Positions 9,116 to 19,621 of a stretch of DNA of 64,000 bases are shown here, piece after piece. A model generated the notes under the pieces. It made no database searches. It was not told the origin of the DNA and saw nothing but the letters and a program-made list of their open reading frames with translations. Location of the stretch: NCBI GenBank assembly GCA_028752135.1, contig CP082782.1, forward strand, positions 248,001-312,000, read 5' to 3'. The stretch comes from Ehrlichia sp028752135. GTDB taxonomy: Bacteria; Pseudomonadota; Alphaproteobacteria; Rickettsiales; Anaplasmataceae. The translations under genes were made by a program, and so were the position numbers. The first letter of the stretch is position 1. Each line of letters opens with the position of its first letter.

Positions 9116-10951
9116 TTACTGTTCTTTTGATGCAAATGATCTCTTGAAAGGTTCAGAATCATCTGCATTATTTTTAGTAAGTTCTTTCCCGTTTATAATG
9201 TTTTTTATGTCTTCTCCAGTTAAAGTCTCAAATTCTAATAAATTTTTGGCAACTATATGTAATGATTCTAAATGCTCATTTAATAAACTTTTTGCTCTTT
9301 CAAGTGCAGATGTAACTATAGATTTTACTTCTTCATCTATTAAATTTGCTAAATTGTTAGAAATAATATCGCTTTTATCTTCGCTATGATATAGTGGTCC
9401 TACTTTATCACTCATTCCCCATTTCATTACCATCGCTTTTGCAAGATCAGTTGCCTGCTTTATATCTGATGAAGCTCCACTGGTTACTTTGTGATATCCA
9501 AAAATTAATTCTTCAGCAGCTCTTCCACCCATGGCTACTGTTAGGTCTGCTATCATTTTTTCTCTTGTATGTGATACTCGGTCTGATTCAGGTAGTCGCA
9601 TAACTAATCCTAAACTCCTTCCTCTTGGTATGATTGTTGCTTTGTGTATCGGATCAGATGCTTCTGTGAAAAATGCAATAATGGCATGCCCTGCTTCATG
9701 GTATGCTGTTAATTTTTTTTCTTCTTCTGTCATCATTAGTGATTTTCTTTCTGCACCCATCATAACTTTGTCTCTTGCATATTCAAAATCATTCATAGTC
9801 ACAATTTTTTTATTAAGTCTTGCTGCTATTAGTGCAGCTTCATTTACTAGGTTTGCTAAATCGGCTCCTGAAAACCCTGGGGTGCCTCGTGCAATAGTTC
9901 TTATATCTACATCTGGAGCTGTAGGTACTTTTTTGATATGTACATTAATTATTTTTTCTCGACCGTTGATGTCTGGAATACCAATGGTAACTTGTCTATC
10001 AAATCTTCCTGGTCTAAGAAGTGCTGAATCTAATACGTCTGGACGATTGGTTGCGGCAATAATAATTACTCCTTCATTTGATTCAAATCCGTCCATTTCA
10101 ACAAGTAATTGATTTAATGTTTGTTCACGTTCATCATTACCTCCACCCAGTCCAATGCCACGGTGTCTACCTACAGCATCTATTTCATCGATGAATATTA
10201 TGCATGGAGCATTTTTCTTCCCTTGTTCAAACATGTCACGTACACGACTTGCTCCAACACCTACAAACATTTCTACAAAATCAGAACCAGATATACTAAA
10301 AAATGGTACGTTTGCTTCACCTGCTATTGCACGTGCTAATAAAGTTTTTCCAGTTCCCGGAGATCCAATAAGTAGACATCCTTTTGGTATTTTACCTCCT
10401 AATTTTTGAAACTTTTGCCTGTGTTTTAAAAAATCTACTATCTCTATTAGTTCTTCTTTAGCTTCATCAATGCCTGCTACATCATTAAAAGTAACTTTAT
10501 TGCGATTTTCTGTCATTAATTTAGCACGTGATTTACTAAAATTTATGGTGCGATTACCTCCTATTTGCATTCGCTTAAGAAATATGAACCATATTATGAC
10601 AAGTAATAACATAGGGAACCAGGATATTAGTATACTGCCTAATATTCCAAGAAATGTATCTTCTGGTAAAAATGTGAAAGTAACTTGTCTGTTATGTAGT
10701 GTTTTTATTAAAGTGTCATAGATTACACCAGTTGTTTGAAATTTAGAATTATCTCTAAGTTTACCGGTAATATTATGTTGACTTATGTTTATACTTTCTA
10801 CTTCATTATTTTCAACCTTATTTAGAAATTCTGAGAATGGTAATTTTACAGTATTTCCGTTGATAATTTTATCGTTAAATTGAACGTATGCTGCTGCAAC
10901 TAAAACCATTACTACAATCCAAATTGCTAACCCTTCAATTATTTTTCTCAT
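9116..10951 (-). CDS. ftsH: ATP-dependent zinc metalloprotease FtsH
   Basis: Membrane-anchored AAA+ protease that degrades misassembled membrane proteins and some regulators. Two membrane segments at about 7-23 and 103-125 enclose the periplasmic domain. The AAA domain has Walker A GSPGTGKT at 196-203, Walker B IIFIDEIDAVG near 250, and the SRH segment with NRPDVLDSALLRPGRFDR. The zinc-protease motif HEAGH is near 418. At 611 residues it is full length. The start overlaps the tilS stop by four bases (10948-10951), and GGGAG lies upstream, so the two are translationally coupled. HflK and HflC, its usual membrane regulators, are encoded at 53.6-55.6 kb. Confidence 0.97.
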   Translation of the reverse strand: MRKIIEGLAIWIVVMVLVAAAYVQFNDKIINGNTVKLPFSEFLNKVENNEVESINISQHNITGKLRDNSKFQTTGVIYDTLIKTLHNRQVTFTFLPEDTFLGILGSILISWFPMLLLVIIWFIFLKRMQIGGNRTINFSKSRAKLMTENRNKVTFNDVAGIDEAKEELIEIVDFLKHRQKFQKLGGKIPKGCLLIGSPGTGKTLLARAIAGEANVPFFSISGSDFVEMFVGVGASRVRDMFEQGKKNAPCIIFIDEIDAVGRHRGIGLGGGNDEREQTLNQLLVEMDGFESNEGVIIIAATNRPDVLDSALLRPGRFDRQVTIGIPDINGREKIINVHIKKVPTAPDVDIRTIARGTPGFSGADLANLVNEAALIAARLNKKIVTMNDFEYARDKVMMGAERKSLMMTEEEKKLTAYHEAGHAIIAFFTEASDPIHKATIIPRGRSLGLVMRLPESDRVSHTREKMIADLTVAMGGRAAEELIFGYHKVTSGASSDIKQATDLAKAMVMKWGMSDKVGPLYHSEDKSDIISNNLANLIDEEVKSIVTSALERAKSLLNEHLESLHIVAKNLLEFETLTGEDIKNIINGKELTKNNADDSEPFKRSFASKEQ

Positions 10952-12252
10952 AGTAAAAGCTCCCTGCTGATAAATTCGCTGTAAGTTAAGTTGGTAAGAT
11001 TTTTTTTAACTAATACCTCTTCTATTCTAATGGATGACTCCATCTTATTAATATAGTTATCTGTGTTGTAATTTTGTAGAGGATAAGCAATAATTTTATT
11101 TTGATGTATTAGTACAGGTAAACAACGTACTGCTTCTCTATTTAACTTTTTTAAATGTTCTGGAATATAATTTTTATTTAAGCTAGAGAGGATAATATTG
11201 TAAGTATTAGAATTAGTAATTCTTAATTTAAATCTACTATCCCATTCTATTGATATACTTGAAGAAGGATTAATAGTTAAGTCTTTGATTGCTGAAATCT
11301 CTCTGGTAATAGAGATGGTGTTATCTTGATTTTTTTTAATTTTGCAATTACATAAAGTTTGAGATGTATTAAATTCATTGTTAAATATCTTATAAAATAT
11401 TTTGCTAAGCTTACTATATCTTGGCTTATATTTTTTTTGTCCTATACACATAATAGAGTATGTAAAAAGTCGTAATGATATTTCTTCTGGAAGATCTAGG
11501 AATGTATTTAGTTTTATATTGATAAAGCCAAGGTCATTAAACTCTAAACATTGATCAATGGCTAATCTTACATAATGTAGAATACAATCTAAAGATCGTT
11601 TTATATGCGTTGATGTTATGTAAAGTCTATTAACCAATTCTTCAGAATTATCAGTAACTTTTAACATGTTACGGTATAAAGTTCTTCTATATTTTGTATT
11701 GTCATTGCTAATATCATTTATCCAAGTAATATTTTTTTTGTTTGCATATTGTAGTAATTCTTTTCTACTGACACTTAAAAGTGGCCTAAGTATACATATG
11801 CCATTTGAATATGTGTTTTCTTGCATTCCTGCTAACCCATCCAATCCACTTCCTCTTTCTAATCTGATAATTATATTTTCTGCCTGATCGTTTTTTTGAT
11901 GTGCTACCATTAGGTAATTTATCTTATTATCATTACACCATTGCAATAGTAAACTATATCTTATGTGTCTAGCAGAAGATAGTATATTACTTTCTGGTTT
12001 TTTTCCATGCCAATTTAATATATGACATTTTAAATTTAAATTTTGTGAATGTTGGAATACAAATAGTGCGTCTTGTTCTGCTTCAGGGCGTAATCCATGG
12101 TTAACTGGTAATATTATCGGGGTGTAGTTTGTGTAATGTTGTGCGGATAAATATAACAATACCATACTATCTACCCCTCCAGAATCTGCAATTGCATAAT
12201 TGCTATTAAGATTGTGAATTTTTTTTTGAAACAACAGTTCTAGATCTTTCAT
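10948..12252 (-). CDS. tilS: tRNA(Ile)-lysidine synthase
   Basis: Attaches lysine to C34 of the CAU-anticodon tRNA-Ile so that it reads AUA, a codon much used in this AT-rich genome. The ATP-pyrophosphatase P-loop is ADSGGVDSMVLL, with SGGVDS at residues 24-29. A conserved segment, MVAHQKNDQAENIIIRLERGSGLDGLAGM, follows near 115-145. The length of 434 residues includes the C-terminal tRNA-binding region. The tilS-ftsH order is common in proteobacteria. tRNA-Ser lies just upstream on the same strand. Confidence 0.93.
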   Translation of the reverse strand: MKDLELLFQKKIHNLNSNYAIADSGGVDSMVLLYLSAQHYTNYTPIILPVNHGLRPEAEQDALFVFQHSQNLNLKCHILNWHGKKPESNILSSARHIRYSLLLQWCNDNKINYLMVAHQKNDQAENIIIRLERGSGLDGLAGMQENTYSNGICILRPLLSVSRKELLQYANKKNITWINDISNDNTKYRRTLYRNMLKVTDNSEELVNRLYITSTHIKRSLDCILHYVRLAIDQCLEFNDLGFINIKLNTFLDLPEEISLRLFTYSIMCIGQKKYKPRYSKLSKIFYKIFNNEFNTSQTLCNCKIKKNQDNTISITREISAIKDLTINPSSSISIEWDSRFKLRITNSNTYNIILSSLNKNYIPEHLKKLNREAVRCLPVLIHQNKIIAYPLQNYNTDNYINKMESSIRIEEVLVKKNLTNLTYSEFISRELLL

Positions 12253-12279
12253 TTATGTCCACTAAATAAAAATAAATGT

Positions 12280-12364
12280 CGGAAAGAGAGGGATTCGAAC
12301 CCTCGATACAGTATTGTATACACACTTTCCAGGCGTGCGCTGTAGACCTCTCAGCCACCTTTCC
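12280..12364 (-). tRNA. tRNA-Ser (anticodon GGA)
   Basis: Read on the minus strand, the 5' end GGAAAGG pairs with the 3' end CTCTTTCC, followed by discriminator G. The T loop is GGGTTCGAATCCC. The anticodon loop CTGGAAA gives anticodon GGA. An extended variable arm of class II type is present, and the CCA end is not encoded. It lies just upstream of tilS on the same strand. Confidence 0.93.
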
Positions 12365-13160
12365 TCCAGCACACATTATAATTACGAGTTCTTATACAGT
12401 CTAGTGGTAAAAATGTTATTAATTTTAGAATATATGTAAGATTTATGTTAGTTAACAAATTGTATGTTGCTCATGTATTTAAAATTTCTGTTAAGTAAAT
12501 TTGTATAATTAAAGACTTATGATAACTTAAAAATCTTTCTATAGTTTAAGGTATTAGAGTTGTATTTATGCTTTATATGTAAGGGGAAAATGTTTGTAAA
12601 TCATTTGATAGTGTTCAAGTTGATTAGCTATAACATTAATACACTTATTAGTCGTTGTGTTGTAAATTGAAGCAGCTAAATATGTACTAAATTACTTATT
12701 GTAATACGTGTTGCGTTTTTTATCACTATATGAATGAAGGAAGTAAAAAATTATTTGTATAATTTATTAATAGTAGTGTTAAAAATTATATAAAGCTTCA
12801 ATAAATACCTGCTAAAGTGTCTTTTATTGTTGTTCTTAGAAAAGGGTTAACTGATCTTTGTTAACTAATGTACAGTACTAAGGATTAAAAATATATTCTT
12901 AATTTGTTACAGATTTTTTGATAATACCATTTGTGATTTAGTCCATTATATAGGTATGTTAAATGTATACCTTATAAAAACTTCTTAAATATTAGATTGA
13001 TATTATTCAACGTAGAATTCGTAAAAGTGATCAGCCATAAAATAAAAGACAATTAAAACATATTAAATTATACAGTTATTAATTCAAATGTAATTAATCG
13101 CGTATTAATGATTCTATATTACAAATTAGGTAAGTATGCTGAGAAAGAAAAGAATATAGA
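12365..13160. other. Gap upstream of the potassium transporter gene
   Basis: About 800 bases separating divergent units. No gene, RNA or strong repeat recognised. Confidence 0.4.
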
Positions 13161-14624
13161 ATGTATAAGGACTTACGTAGTGTCATTTTTATTGTTGGAG
13201 TATTCTCTTTAATTTTTTCTCTACTTATGCTAATTCCAGTGACATTAAACTATTATACTGGATGTAGATGGCAAAATTTACTTTATTCATGTTTTTGCAC
13301 CCTATTTTTTAGTTTAACATGTATCTTATGTGGGAAGTTATCTCGTTTAAAAAGAACAGAAGTTTTTATTGTTACAAGTAGTGTATGGATTGTTTTATCT
13401 ATAATGTCAGCAATACCATTTATATTTGAGCTAAAAATTTCTTTTACAGATGCTTTTTTTGAAGCAGTATCTGGTTTGACCACTACAGGTGCAACAGTAT
13501 TGACAAACTTACAAGATAAAACTCCAGGAATTTTGATATGGAGGTCTTTACTTAATGCAATAGGTGGATTGGGGATTATTGTAACAGGCATTTTCCTTCT
13601 TCCTTGTTTGAAAGTTATAAGCCTACATGAGTTATATTGCTCTGAATCTTCTGAGACGTCTAGAAAATTTAAGCATGGAATTGTTAAGTCATCAATGTAT
13701 ATTTTTATTATATACTGTGCATTAATAACTTTGTGTTCGATCCTTTATCGGATTACTGGAATGTCAGGGTTTGATGCTATATGTCATGCAATGTCGACTG
13801 TATCTACTGGTGGTTTTTCTAATTATGATGATTCTCTACAACATTTTAGTAGTATATATATTGAAGTTATAGCGATAGTGTTTATGTTATTAAGTTCTTG
13901 TCCATTTATAGTGTATTTAAAGATTATTACAAAACAAAGTTATTATAATGAGCAAGTAATATCATTTTTTATTATTGTTTGTTTTTCGTCTGTAATATCT
14001 GTAATAAGCTGCTATTTTGATGGAATAATGTCTAGTCTTTCGTTGTTTGACATGTTGAGGTATTCTATATTTTCAGTTGTTACTTTAAGTACTTCTACAG
14101 GTTTTGTTAGTTATAATTATGACAGTTGGCATTTTTTTTCTGTATTTGGGATATTCATTATGTTAATTGGAGGGTGTAGTGGATCTACCAATAGTGGCAT
14201 TAAGGTTTATAGAATTGTATTATTAACTAAAGCTTTAATTGCTTATATTAGTAATTTTGTACAACCCTCTAAAGTAATTACCATTCGATATAATAAAAGA
14301 GAAGTAGATAACAATTCCATTTGTAATGTTGGAGTGTTTTTCTTTCTGTATATTTTTATTTTGTTTGTCGGTTGTATAGTTGTAGCTATTATAGGTGAAG
14401 TTGATTTTTTTACTGCGTTTAGTGCGGTATCTGCAACTTTAAGCAATACAGGACCTGGTATGGGAAATATAGTAGGTCCAAGTGCTAATTATGATAGTTT
14501 ATTACCTGCAGTGAAGTTATTTTTATCTTTTCTAATGTTGATGGGAAGATTAGAAATTATACCATTTTTTGCTTCTATATGTTTAATAACGCATAGTTTG
14601 TTTAAACGTCACAAACTTAACTGA
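13161..14624 (+). CDS. TrkH/KtrB-type potassium transporter
   Basis: Membrane subunit for potassium uptake. The four-repeat channel fold is visible through its four filter-like segments, each with the conserved Gly: SGLTTTGATVL near 105-115, STVSTGGFSNY near 214-224, LSTSTGFVSYNY near 312-323, and ATLSNTGPGMG near 425-435. At 487 residues it fits TrkH. A helical-hairpin sequence GGCSGSTNSGIKVYR near 340 is also typical. No trkA or ktrA regulatory subunit is adjacent. TrkH and TrkG cannot be separated here, so no symbol is given. Confidence 0.9.
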   Translation: MYKDLRSVIFIVGVFSLIFSLLMLIPVTLNYYTGCRWQNLLYSCFCTLFFSLTCILCGKLSRLKRTEVFIVTSSVWIVLSIMSAIPFIFELKISFTDAFFEAVSGLTTTGATVLTNLQDKTPGILIWRSLLNAIGGLGIIVTGIFLLPCLKVISLHELYCSESSETSRKFKHGIVKSSMYIFIIYCALITLCSILYRITGMSGFDAICHAMSTVSTGGFSNYDDSLQHFSSIYIEVIAIVFMLLSSCPFIVYLKIITKQSYYNEQVISFFIIVCFSSVISVISCYFDGIMSSLSLFDMLRYSIFSVVTLSTSTGFVSYNYDSWHFFSVFGIFIMLIGGCSGSTNSGIKVYRIVLLTKALIAYISNFVQPSKVITIRYNKREVDNNSICNVGVFFFLYIFILFVGCIVVAIIGEVDFFTAFSAVSATLSNTGPGMGNIVGPSANYDSLLPAVKLFLSFLMLMGRLEIIPFFASICLITHSLFKRHKLN

Positions 14625-15337
14625 TATCAATATTATTCTATATGTTTAAGGTATTTCTGTGTTCTAGGATATAACAGTATGCAAACTTGACAGTTTAATT
14701 GTGGAATGTGTACAGAGATTGTTAGAGGAAGTGTTTAACTTTAAAGTATCGTGTGTTTGTGATATATTATAAAGTATATAGTTGCTGTTGATGAAAAAGG
14801 TTTATCTATTACTTGTCTAAGAATTGATTATAACAAATAATAGTTTTTGGATATTCTGTTAGAATTATATTCTAGGCGTTTAGAAGAATATCTGAACAAT
14901 ATTTTAGTAATGAATGTATAGTATATTATAAGAGGTGTACTTTCTGTAATGGAACTGATAACTTTTACTTAGTAAGTTGACTTGGGAAATTTAGTAATTC
15001 TTTATATATTCTGTTTTGTATGTAGGTAAATAATAAAGTAAGTATTTTTTTGGATTTCTTAATATTTTAGAAATAATAAAGATGAAATTGCTTATATGAA
15101 TCTCTGGAAATTATTAGATTTATCTAGTTAAAATCATAATGCAATTTTATAGTGTTTTGCTATAAAGATAGATTAAGTTTTTTGTATGATAGTAAAACAT
15201 ATTTTGTTGGAAGTATTAATGAGAATATTTAATTGTATGCTTAAATTTGAAAAAAACTTGATATTCTCTAATAAGGATATAACATTAAATAACTTGTAGT
15301 TAATAATACTGTATTTTTTAGTTGTCAATGTTATTGT
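14625..15337. other. Gap between trkH-like gene and ftsA
   Basis: About 710 bases, AT-rich, no supported gene or RNA seen. Confidence 0.4.
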
Positions 15338-16570
15338 ATGTTACATTCTACTGCCATTACAGGTACAAAAAAGGATGTTTTTGCTGTTGTAGACCTTGGA
15401 TCTACGAAGATAGTATGTTTTATTGTTAAAGTGTGTCATAACGGTAGTCCTGAGATTATTGGAATAGGATATAAAGCTTCTGAAGGAATTAATGGTGGCA
15501 CTATTACGGATATGAAATGTGCAACCCGTTCTATATTAGCTTGTATAGAATCTGCAAAGCAAGTAGCACAAGTGTTAACAATAAGTCAAGTTTATGTTAA
15601 TATCTCTGGATGTGATGTTTGTTCAACAAATGTTATTAATGAAATTAACTCAACAATGCATAAAATTTCTGATGTTGATATAAAAAATATTATGCTTCAG
15701 ACTTATGAGAAATGTCATGAAGATCAAGTTGTGCTGCATAATATTCCAATAATGTATCACCTTGATGATTTGAATAATATTATAGAACTGAAAGGATTGT
15801 ATGGAAGTAAGTTAAAAGCAAGTATGCATATTGTTACTGCTTCTAAGTTTGCATTGTTAAATATAGAAAATTGTCTAACTAATTGTAATTTGAATATAGC
15901 TGGATGTGTAGTGGAATCTTATGCATCAGGGGTATCGTGTATTACTCAAGATGAAAGAGAACTTGGTACAATGATTATAGATATAGGTGGCAGGTATACA
16001 TCTGTGGGTGTTTTTAATCAAGGAAAATTTGTATATGCTGACAGTATTCCTTTGGGTGGTATACATATTACTAATGATATTGCTTATGGATTATGTATCA
16101 ATATTAAAGATGCTGAACGTATAAAAGTATTGTATGGGGATGCTATGCTGATGTCTCTAGATAAGGATGGAATTATAGAGGCTGAGGTTGGTGACGATGA
16201 AATTATTTCAGTTGCACGTTCTAATTTAGTGAAAATAATCAATCCTAGGGTAGAAGAGATTTTTGATGTAGTAAAAAACAGAGTAGGAAAACAAAAAAGT
16301 TTAATTAATAAAGTAGTAATTACTGGTGGATCTAGTAAGTTATCGAATATTAAGGAAGTGGCAAGTTATGTATTAGGTAAACAAGTAAAGGTAGGATTGC
16401 CGATGGTATTGAAAGGAATAAATGAAGATTGTAAATATAATCCTATTTTTTCTGCTGCAATAGGTATGACTTCACTTGTATTAAATGTACTTTACACTAA
16501 AGAGAAGGCTACATCTAAAAAAGATAGTATATTAGAAAAGTTTTTAAAGTTGATTCCAATAAAAAATTAA
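15338..16570 (+). CDS. ftsA: Cell division protein FtsA
   Basis: Actin-like ATPase that ties FtsZ to the membrane at the division site. The phosphate-1 motif VVDLGSTKIVCFIV is at about 18-31, phosphate-2 IIDIGGRYTSVGVF near 210-223, and adenosine motif VITGGSSKLSNI near 327-338. The SHMA-like insert (IMYHLDDLNNIIELKGLYG) is present. The final SILEKFLKLIPIKN could form the membrane-targeting amphipathic helix. Length of 410 is normal. It stands alone, away from ftsQ and ftsZ. It is notable in a lineage in which peptidoglycan synthesis is reduced or lost. Confidence 0.93.
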   Translation: MLHSTAITGTKKDVFAVVDLGSTKIVCFIVKVCHNGSPEIIGIGYKASEGINGGTITDMKCATRSILACIESAKQVAQVLTISQVYVNISGCDVCSTNVINEINSTMHKISDVDIKNIMLQTYEKCHEDQVVLHNIPIMYHLDDLNNIIELKGLYGSKLKASMHIVTASKFALLNIENCLTNCNLNIAGCVVESYASGVSCITQDERELGTMIIDIGGRYTSVGVFNQGKFVYADSIPLGGIHITNDIAYGLCINIKDAERIKVLYGDAMLMSLDKDGIIEAEVGDDEIISVARSNLVKIINPRVEEIFDVVKNRVGKQKSLINKVVITGGSSKLSNIKEVASYVLGKQVKVGLPMVLKGINEDCKYNPIFSAAIGMTSLVLNVLYTKEKATSKKDSILEKFLKLIPIKN

Positions 16571-17013
16571 TATAAAAAAAGCTCAGACGTGATATACAAT
16601 CAATATAGAATCGGGGCAAACTTTGCACTAAAATGAAGTGAGTGTGCTAATTTTTAATATTATTTTAATAATAGCCCATGAAAAATAGAACAACATTGCA
16701 TTATATATAATTTTTTTTAAGTACCTATGTAGAAAAAAGCAAGTATTTCTTAAACAAAGAATGTATATCTAAAATTGATCCTGTATTGCTATATGATTAA
16801 ATTAATAACAATTGTTAATTCAGCATGCCTATATCTAAAGATAGTGTGTAACAAAAATTTGATATTGCCCTAAACATCTAAAAATAGGATGCAAGAAAAA
16901 ATTTTTTATATTAACGTATAGTTTTGTCAAACATAACCAAATGATGGTAATATATCTTCTTAATAATACTTACTAAAGGTATACAGCTATACTTAAATTA
17001 AAGCTTAAAAAAA
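16571..17013. other. Gap between convergent ftsA and atpF
   Basis: About 440 bases between convergent genes. No clear hairpin-plus-T-run terminator or gene was recognised. Confidence 0.4.
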
Positions 17014-17496
17014 CTAGTGTAGTTTTTTTCTCAGATCACGATCTAGCGTAGAAATAACACCGCTATTATCCTGTTTTTGATCATTGGATTCTCTGATTAG
17101 TTCTTGAATAGCATTGGCTGCCATATCAATAGTGCTTAACTTCAATGATTGAGTCATCATTGATACTTGATCGGATATCTTTTTTACAGCTATGTCAAGA
17201 TGTTTATCTAAAATGTTCTCAATATCTTTTTTATTTGCAGTAATAATAGAGTCGTATTCTTCATGTGCTTTTTTTAAAATTTCAGAAATGATTTTTTCTG
17301 TTTCATGTTTTTGTATAACCACACTATTTAATAAATCCTTTGATTGCTTTAAGGTTTCAGGTGGTAATATAACTTCTTGTTTTACTTTGTTTAATCTTGT
17401 AGTCAAAATTTGATTTATTTTCTTGCATAGTGGACGAAAAGCTAATAGAACACCAATGCAAAAGGCAAGATTAATAACGAAATATACAGACGTCAT
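17014..17496 (-). CDS. atpF: ATP synthase subunit b
   Basis: Peripheral-stalk subunit of the Fo motor. A single N-terminal membrane segment (VYFVINLAFCIGVLLAFRPL) is followed by a long charged helix, the usual form of b subunits. 160 residues. AAGGAG sits five to seven bases before the ATG. The start overlaps the b' gene by four bases. Sequence identity among b subunits is low, so assignment rests mainly on topology and position as last gene of the a-c-b'-b set. Confidence 0.88.
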   Translation of the reverse strand: MTSVYFVINLAFCIGVLLAFRPLCKKINQILTTRLNKVKQEVILPPETLKQSKDLLNSVVIQKHETEKIISEILKKAHEEYDSIITANKKDIENILDKHLDIAVKKISDQVSMMTQSLKLSTIDMAANAIQELIRESNDQKQDNSGVISTLDRDLRKKLH

Positions 17497-17999
17497 ACTT
17501 TCTCCTTATATAATTTAGTAGTTATATCGCGTAACTTATCTTTATCAATGTATTCAGTAATTCCGAACATTTTACTGTAATATATCAATGCTATTTCAAA
17601 TGTAAGATCTATTAATTCCTGTTCAGTTTGGTGTTTCATGTTATTTAAATATTCATCTGCCATGTTGAACATTTTTTGTATTTCTTCATTTAATGTAACT
17701 ATCAAATTTGTATTGCTGTCTTTTACTTCTTGAAGTGCACATGCTATAACCCTATCTGCTTCAGTTTTTGCTGCATCTATTTTAAATAACTGCATTTCTA
17801 ACTCTTGTTTAATAAGATTTAAATCGTCCTCAAAACAGTCAATAGAACCCTTTGTAATATTATACCTTTTTTTTATAATATCCTCAACTTTTGGCAGAAT
17901 TTTTTTATTAATTATAATATATAAAATACTAAAAGATAGAAAAAACCAAAATAGCTGAGAAGGATAAGAAGTTACATCTAATTGTGGGATTATATCCAT
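17493..17999 (-). CDS. ATP synthase subunit b'
   Basis: Second, divergent b subunit, as found in alphaproteobacteria and phototrophs; b and b' form a heterodimeric stalk. N-terminal PQLDVTSYPSQLFWFFLSFSILY contains the membrane segment and the conserved FPQ/SQLFW-type start of b' proteins, followed by a long charged coil. 168 residues. It overlaps atpF by four bases and lies 10 bases after atpE. Variously named atpF2, atpG or atpX. Confidence 0.88.
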   Translation of the reverse strand: MDIIPQLDVTSYPSQLFWFFLSFSILYIIINKKILPKVEDIIKKRYNITKGSIDCFEDDLNLIKQELEMQLFKIDAAKTEADRVIACALQEVKDSNTNLIVTLNEEIQKMFNMADEYLNNMKHQTEQELIDLTFEIALIYYSKMFGITEYIDKDKLRDITTKLYKEKV

Positions 18000-18009
18000 A
18001 GGTCTATAT

Positions 18010-18231
18010 TTAAGCTACAAAAATTAACAATAGAGCTAAAAGAAAAGAAAATAAACCCATAGCTTCAACTAATGCAGCTCCTGTATAGACATATTTTTTT
18101 AGTTTATCTTCTGTTTCAGGATTGCGTGCTAACCCATTCAGCATAGTGGAGAATATATTTGCAACTCCTAAAGCAGAAGCAACCATACCAAAAACGCTTA
18201 GCCCTACAGCAATAAACTTTAAAGAATCCAT
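18010..18231 (-). CDS. atpE: ATP synthase subunit c
   Basis: Forms the proton-driven rotor ring. 73 residues in two membrane helices. The polar loop ARNPE is at 35-39, and the proton-binding carboxylate is Glu 56 within ALVEAMGLF. The small-residue-rich first helix (ASALGVANIFS) is typical. Preceded by a purine-rich AAAGG and cotranscribed with atpB, b' and b. Confidence 0.96.
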   Translation of the reverse strand: MDSLKFIAVGLSVFGMVASALGVANIFSTMLNGLARNPETEDKLKKYVYTGAALVEAMGLFSFLLALLLIFVA

Positions 18232-18300
18232 ATACTCTTACCTTTATAGAAAGTTAGACGTATTATAAGTAGATCATGTTGCGAAGTCAATGGATAAAAT

Positions 18301-19032
18301 TTAGTGTTCATTGATTGCATCTGATAAATACACGCAAGTGAGTACTGTAAAAATGTATGCTTGTAGTATTGCAACAAATACTTCGAATCCAATTAAGATA
18401 ATAATGAATATCATAGGTAAAGGAGTTAGAAATATATTCATTTTTATTACAAATCCTGCTATTACTTTAATTATAGTGTGTCCTGCTATCATATTGGCAG
18501 CAAGACGAATTGATAGGCTTACCGGGCGAGCACAATAAGCAAATAACTCAATTAATACCATCATTGGTGCTAACCACCCCGGGGTACCTTTTGGTAATAG
18601 TATATGCAAGAAATGTATACCTTGATGTTTAAATCCTATTACCGTCACACTTATGAATATAACCATAGATATTGCAAAGGTTACTATAATATGGCTAGTA
18701 ACAGTAAACCCTAATGGTAAGATACCTAGTAAATTGCATGTTACAATGAATGTAAATACTGTAAAAACTAGTGGTATGTATTGTAGTCCTTCTTTCCCTA
18801 CATTACTTTCTATTGTTGAAGCAATGAAATCATATATAATTTCAATTATTGATTGTATGCCATTTGGAATGATATTTTCTTTCCTTAATCCTATATAACA
18901 GAAAAGAGAAATCAAAAAAGTAGATAATACCATAAATAATGAGGCATTGGTAAAATCTATGTTATACCCAGCAATGCTAGGTAACTTGAATATAGTCAAA
19001 ATTTTAAACTGATCTAAAGGGTTTGCTGACAT
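18301..19032 (-). CDS. atpB: ATP synthase subunit a
   Basis: Stator subunit that forms the proton half-channels against the c ring. 243 residues, about five to six membrane segments. The essential Arg lies in SIRLAANMIAGH near 175-186, and the PLGFTVTSH and PVSLSIR segments are characteristic. GGGAG precedes the ATG. First gene of the a-c-b'-b operon. The F1 genes are elsewhere, as usual in Rickettsiales. Confidence 0.96.
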   Translation of the reverse strand: MSANPLDQFKILTIFKLPSIAGYNIDFTNASLFMVLSTFLISLFCYIGLRKENIIPNGIQSIIEIIYDFIASTIESNVGKEGLQYIPLVFTVFTFIVTCNLLGILPLGFTVTSHIIVTFAISMVIFISVTVIGFKHQGIHFLHILLPKGTPGWLAPMMVLIELFAYCARPVSLSIRLAANMIAGHTIIKVIAGFVIKMNIFLTPLPMIFIIILIGFEVFVAILQAYIFTVLTCVYLSDAINEH

Positions 19033-19621
19033 TTATGCTCCCATACAAACACATTGCTACAAAATTATTTATTGTACTTAATCATATCAACTGCAGAAAG
19101 TTAGTCAATTGGAGTTATGTAACTATAAATAAATTGTACAATTACTAATGCTGAGTTAATTTTTAAGAGGAATATATATTAGTTATGGTAGCTGAAGCCT
19201 GTTAGTGGGAATGTTACTGTCTTGATTTTTGTAGTCCTGTAATCGTAGAATTTTGATTGCAGCATATTTGTTTTAAACATCTTGAAAATATTTCATAAGC
19301 ATAGTTATTAGATTAGCTAATACTTTTGCATATGTATGTTGATAAGATTGTCTTCATTATTATAACGTTGTACAGAAAAAGTGCATTGATAAACATCGAT
19401 ATAGCTCTACTTTTAGTAGATAAATTGTGTCTATGTCTATTATTTAAGGTAATGCTATGTTCTAAAATTTATTATTGTATTGCATAGCGCGTTTTTGCTT
19501 GTGTAGTAAGTTTTTATTTGTAAAAGCATATGAATTGAAATCTAAGATCTGGATTTATAATGTTATTTTGTGTTATAAGCTATTAAATGTATAATGATGA
19601 ATACGTCACTTATTTTTTATT
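19033..19621. other. Divergent gap between atpB and egsA-like gene
   Basis: About 590 bases that must carry promoters for both directions. No gene or RNA recognised, and no promoter strong enough to name. Confidence 0.4.

Noticed and set aside
8955..9125. Possible duplication of the ftsH 3' end around AACTCTG
   Set aside because: Only short scattered matches, not better than background for this base composition.
9531..10112. Plus-strand frame of 193 codons
   Set aside because: Antisense to the conserved AAA and protease region of ftsH.
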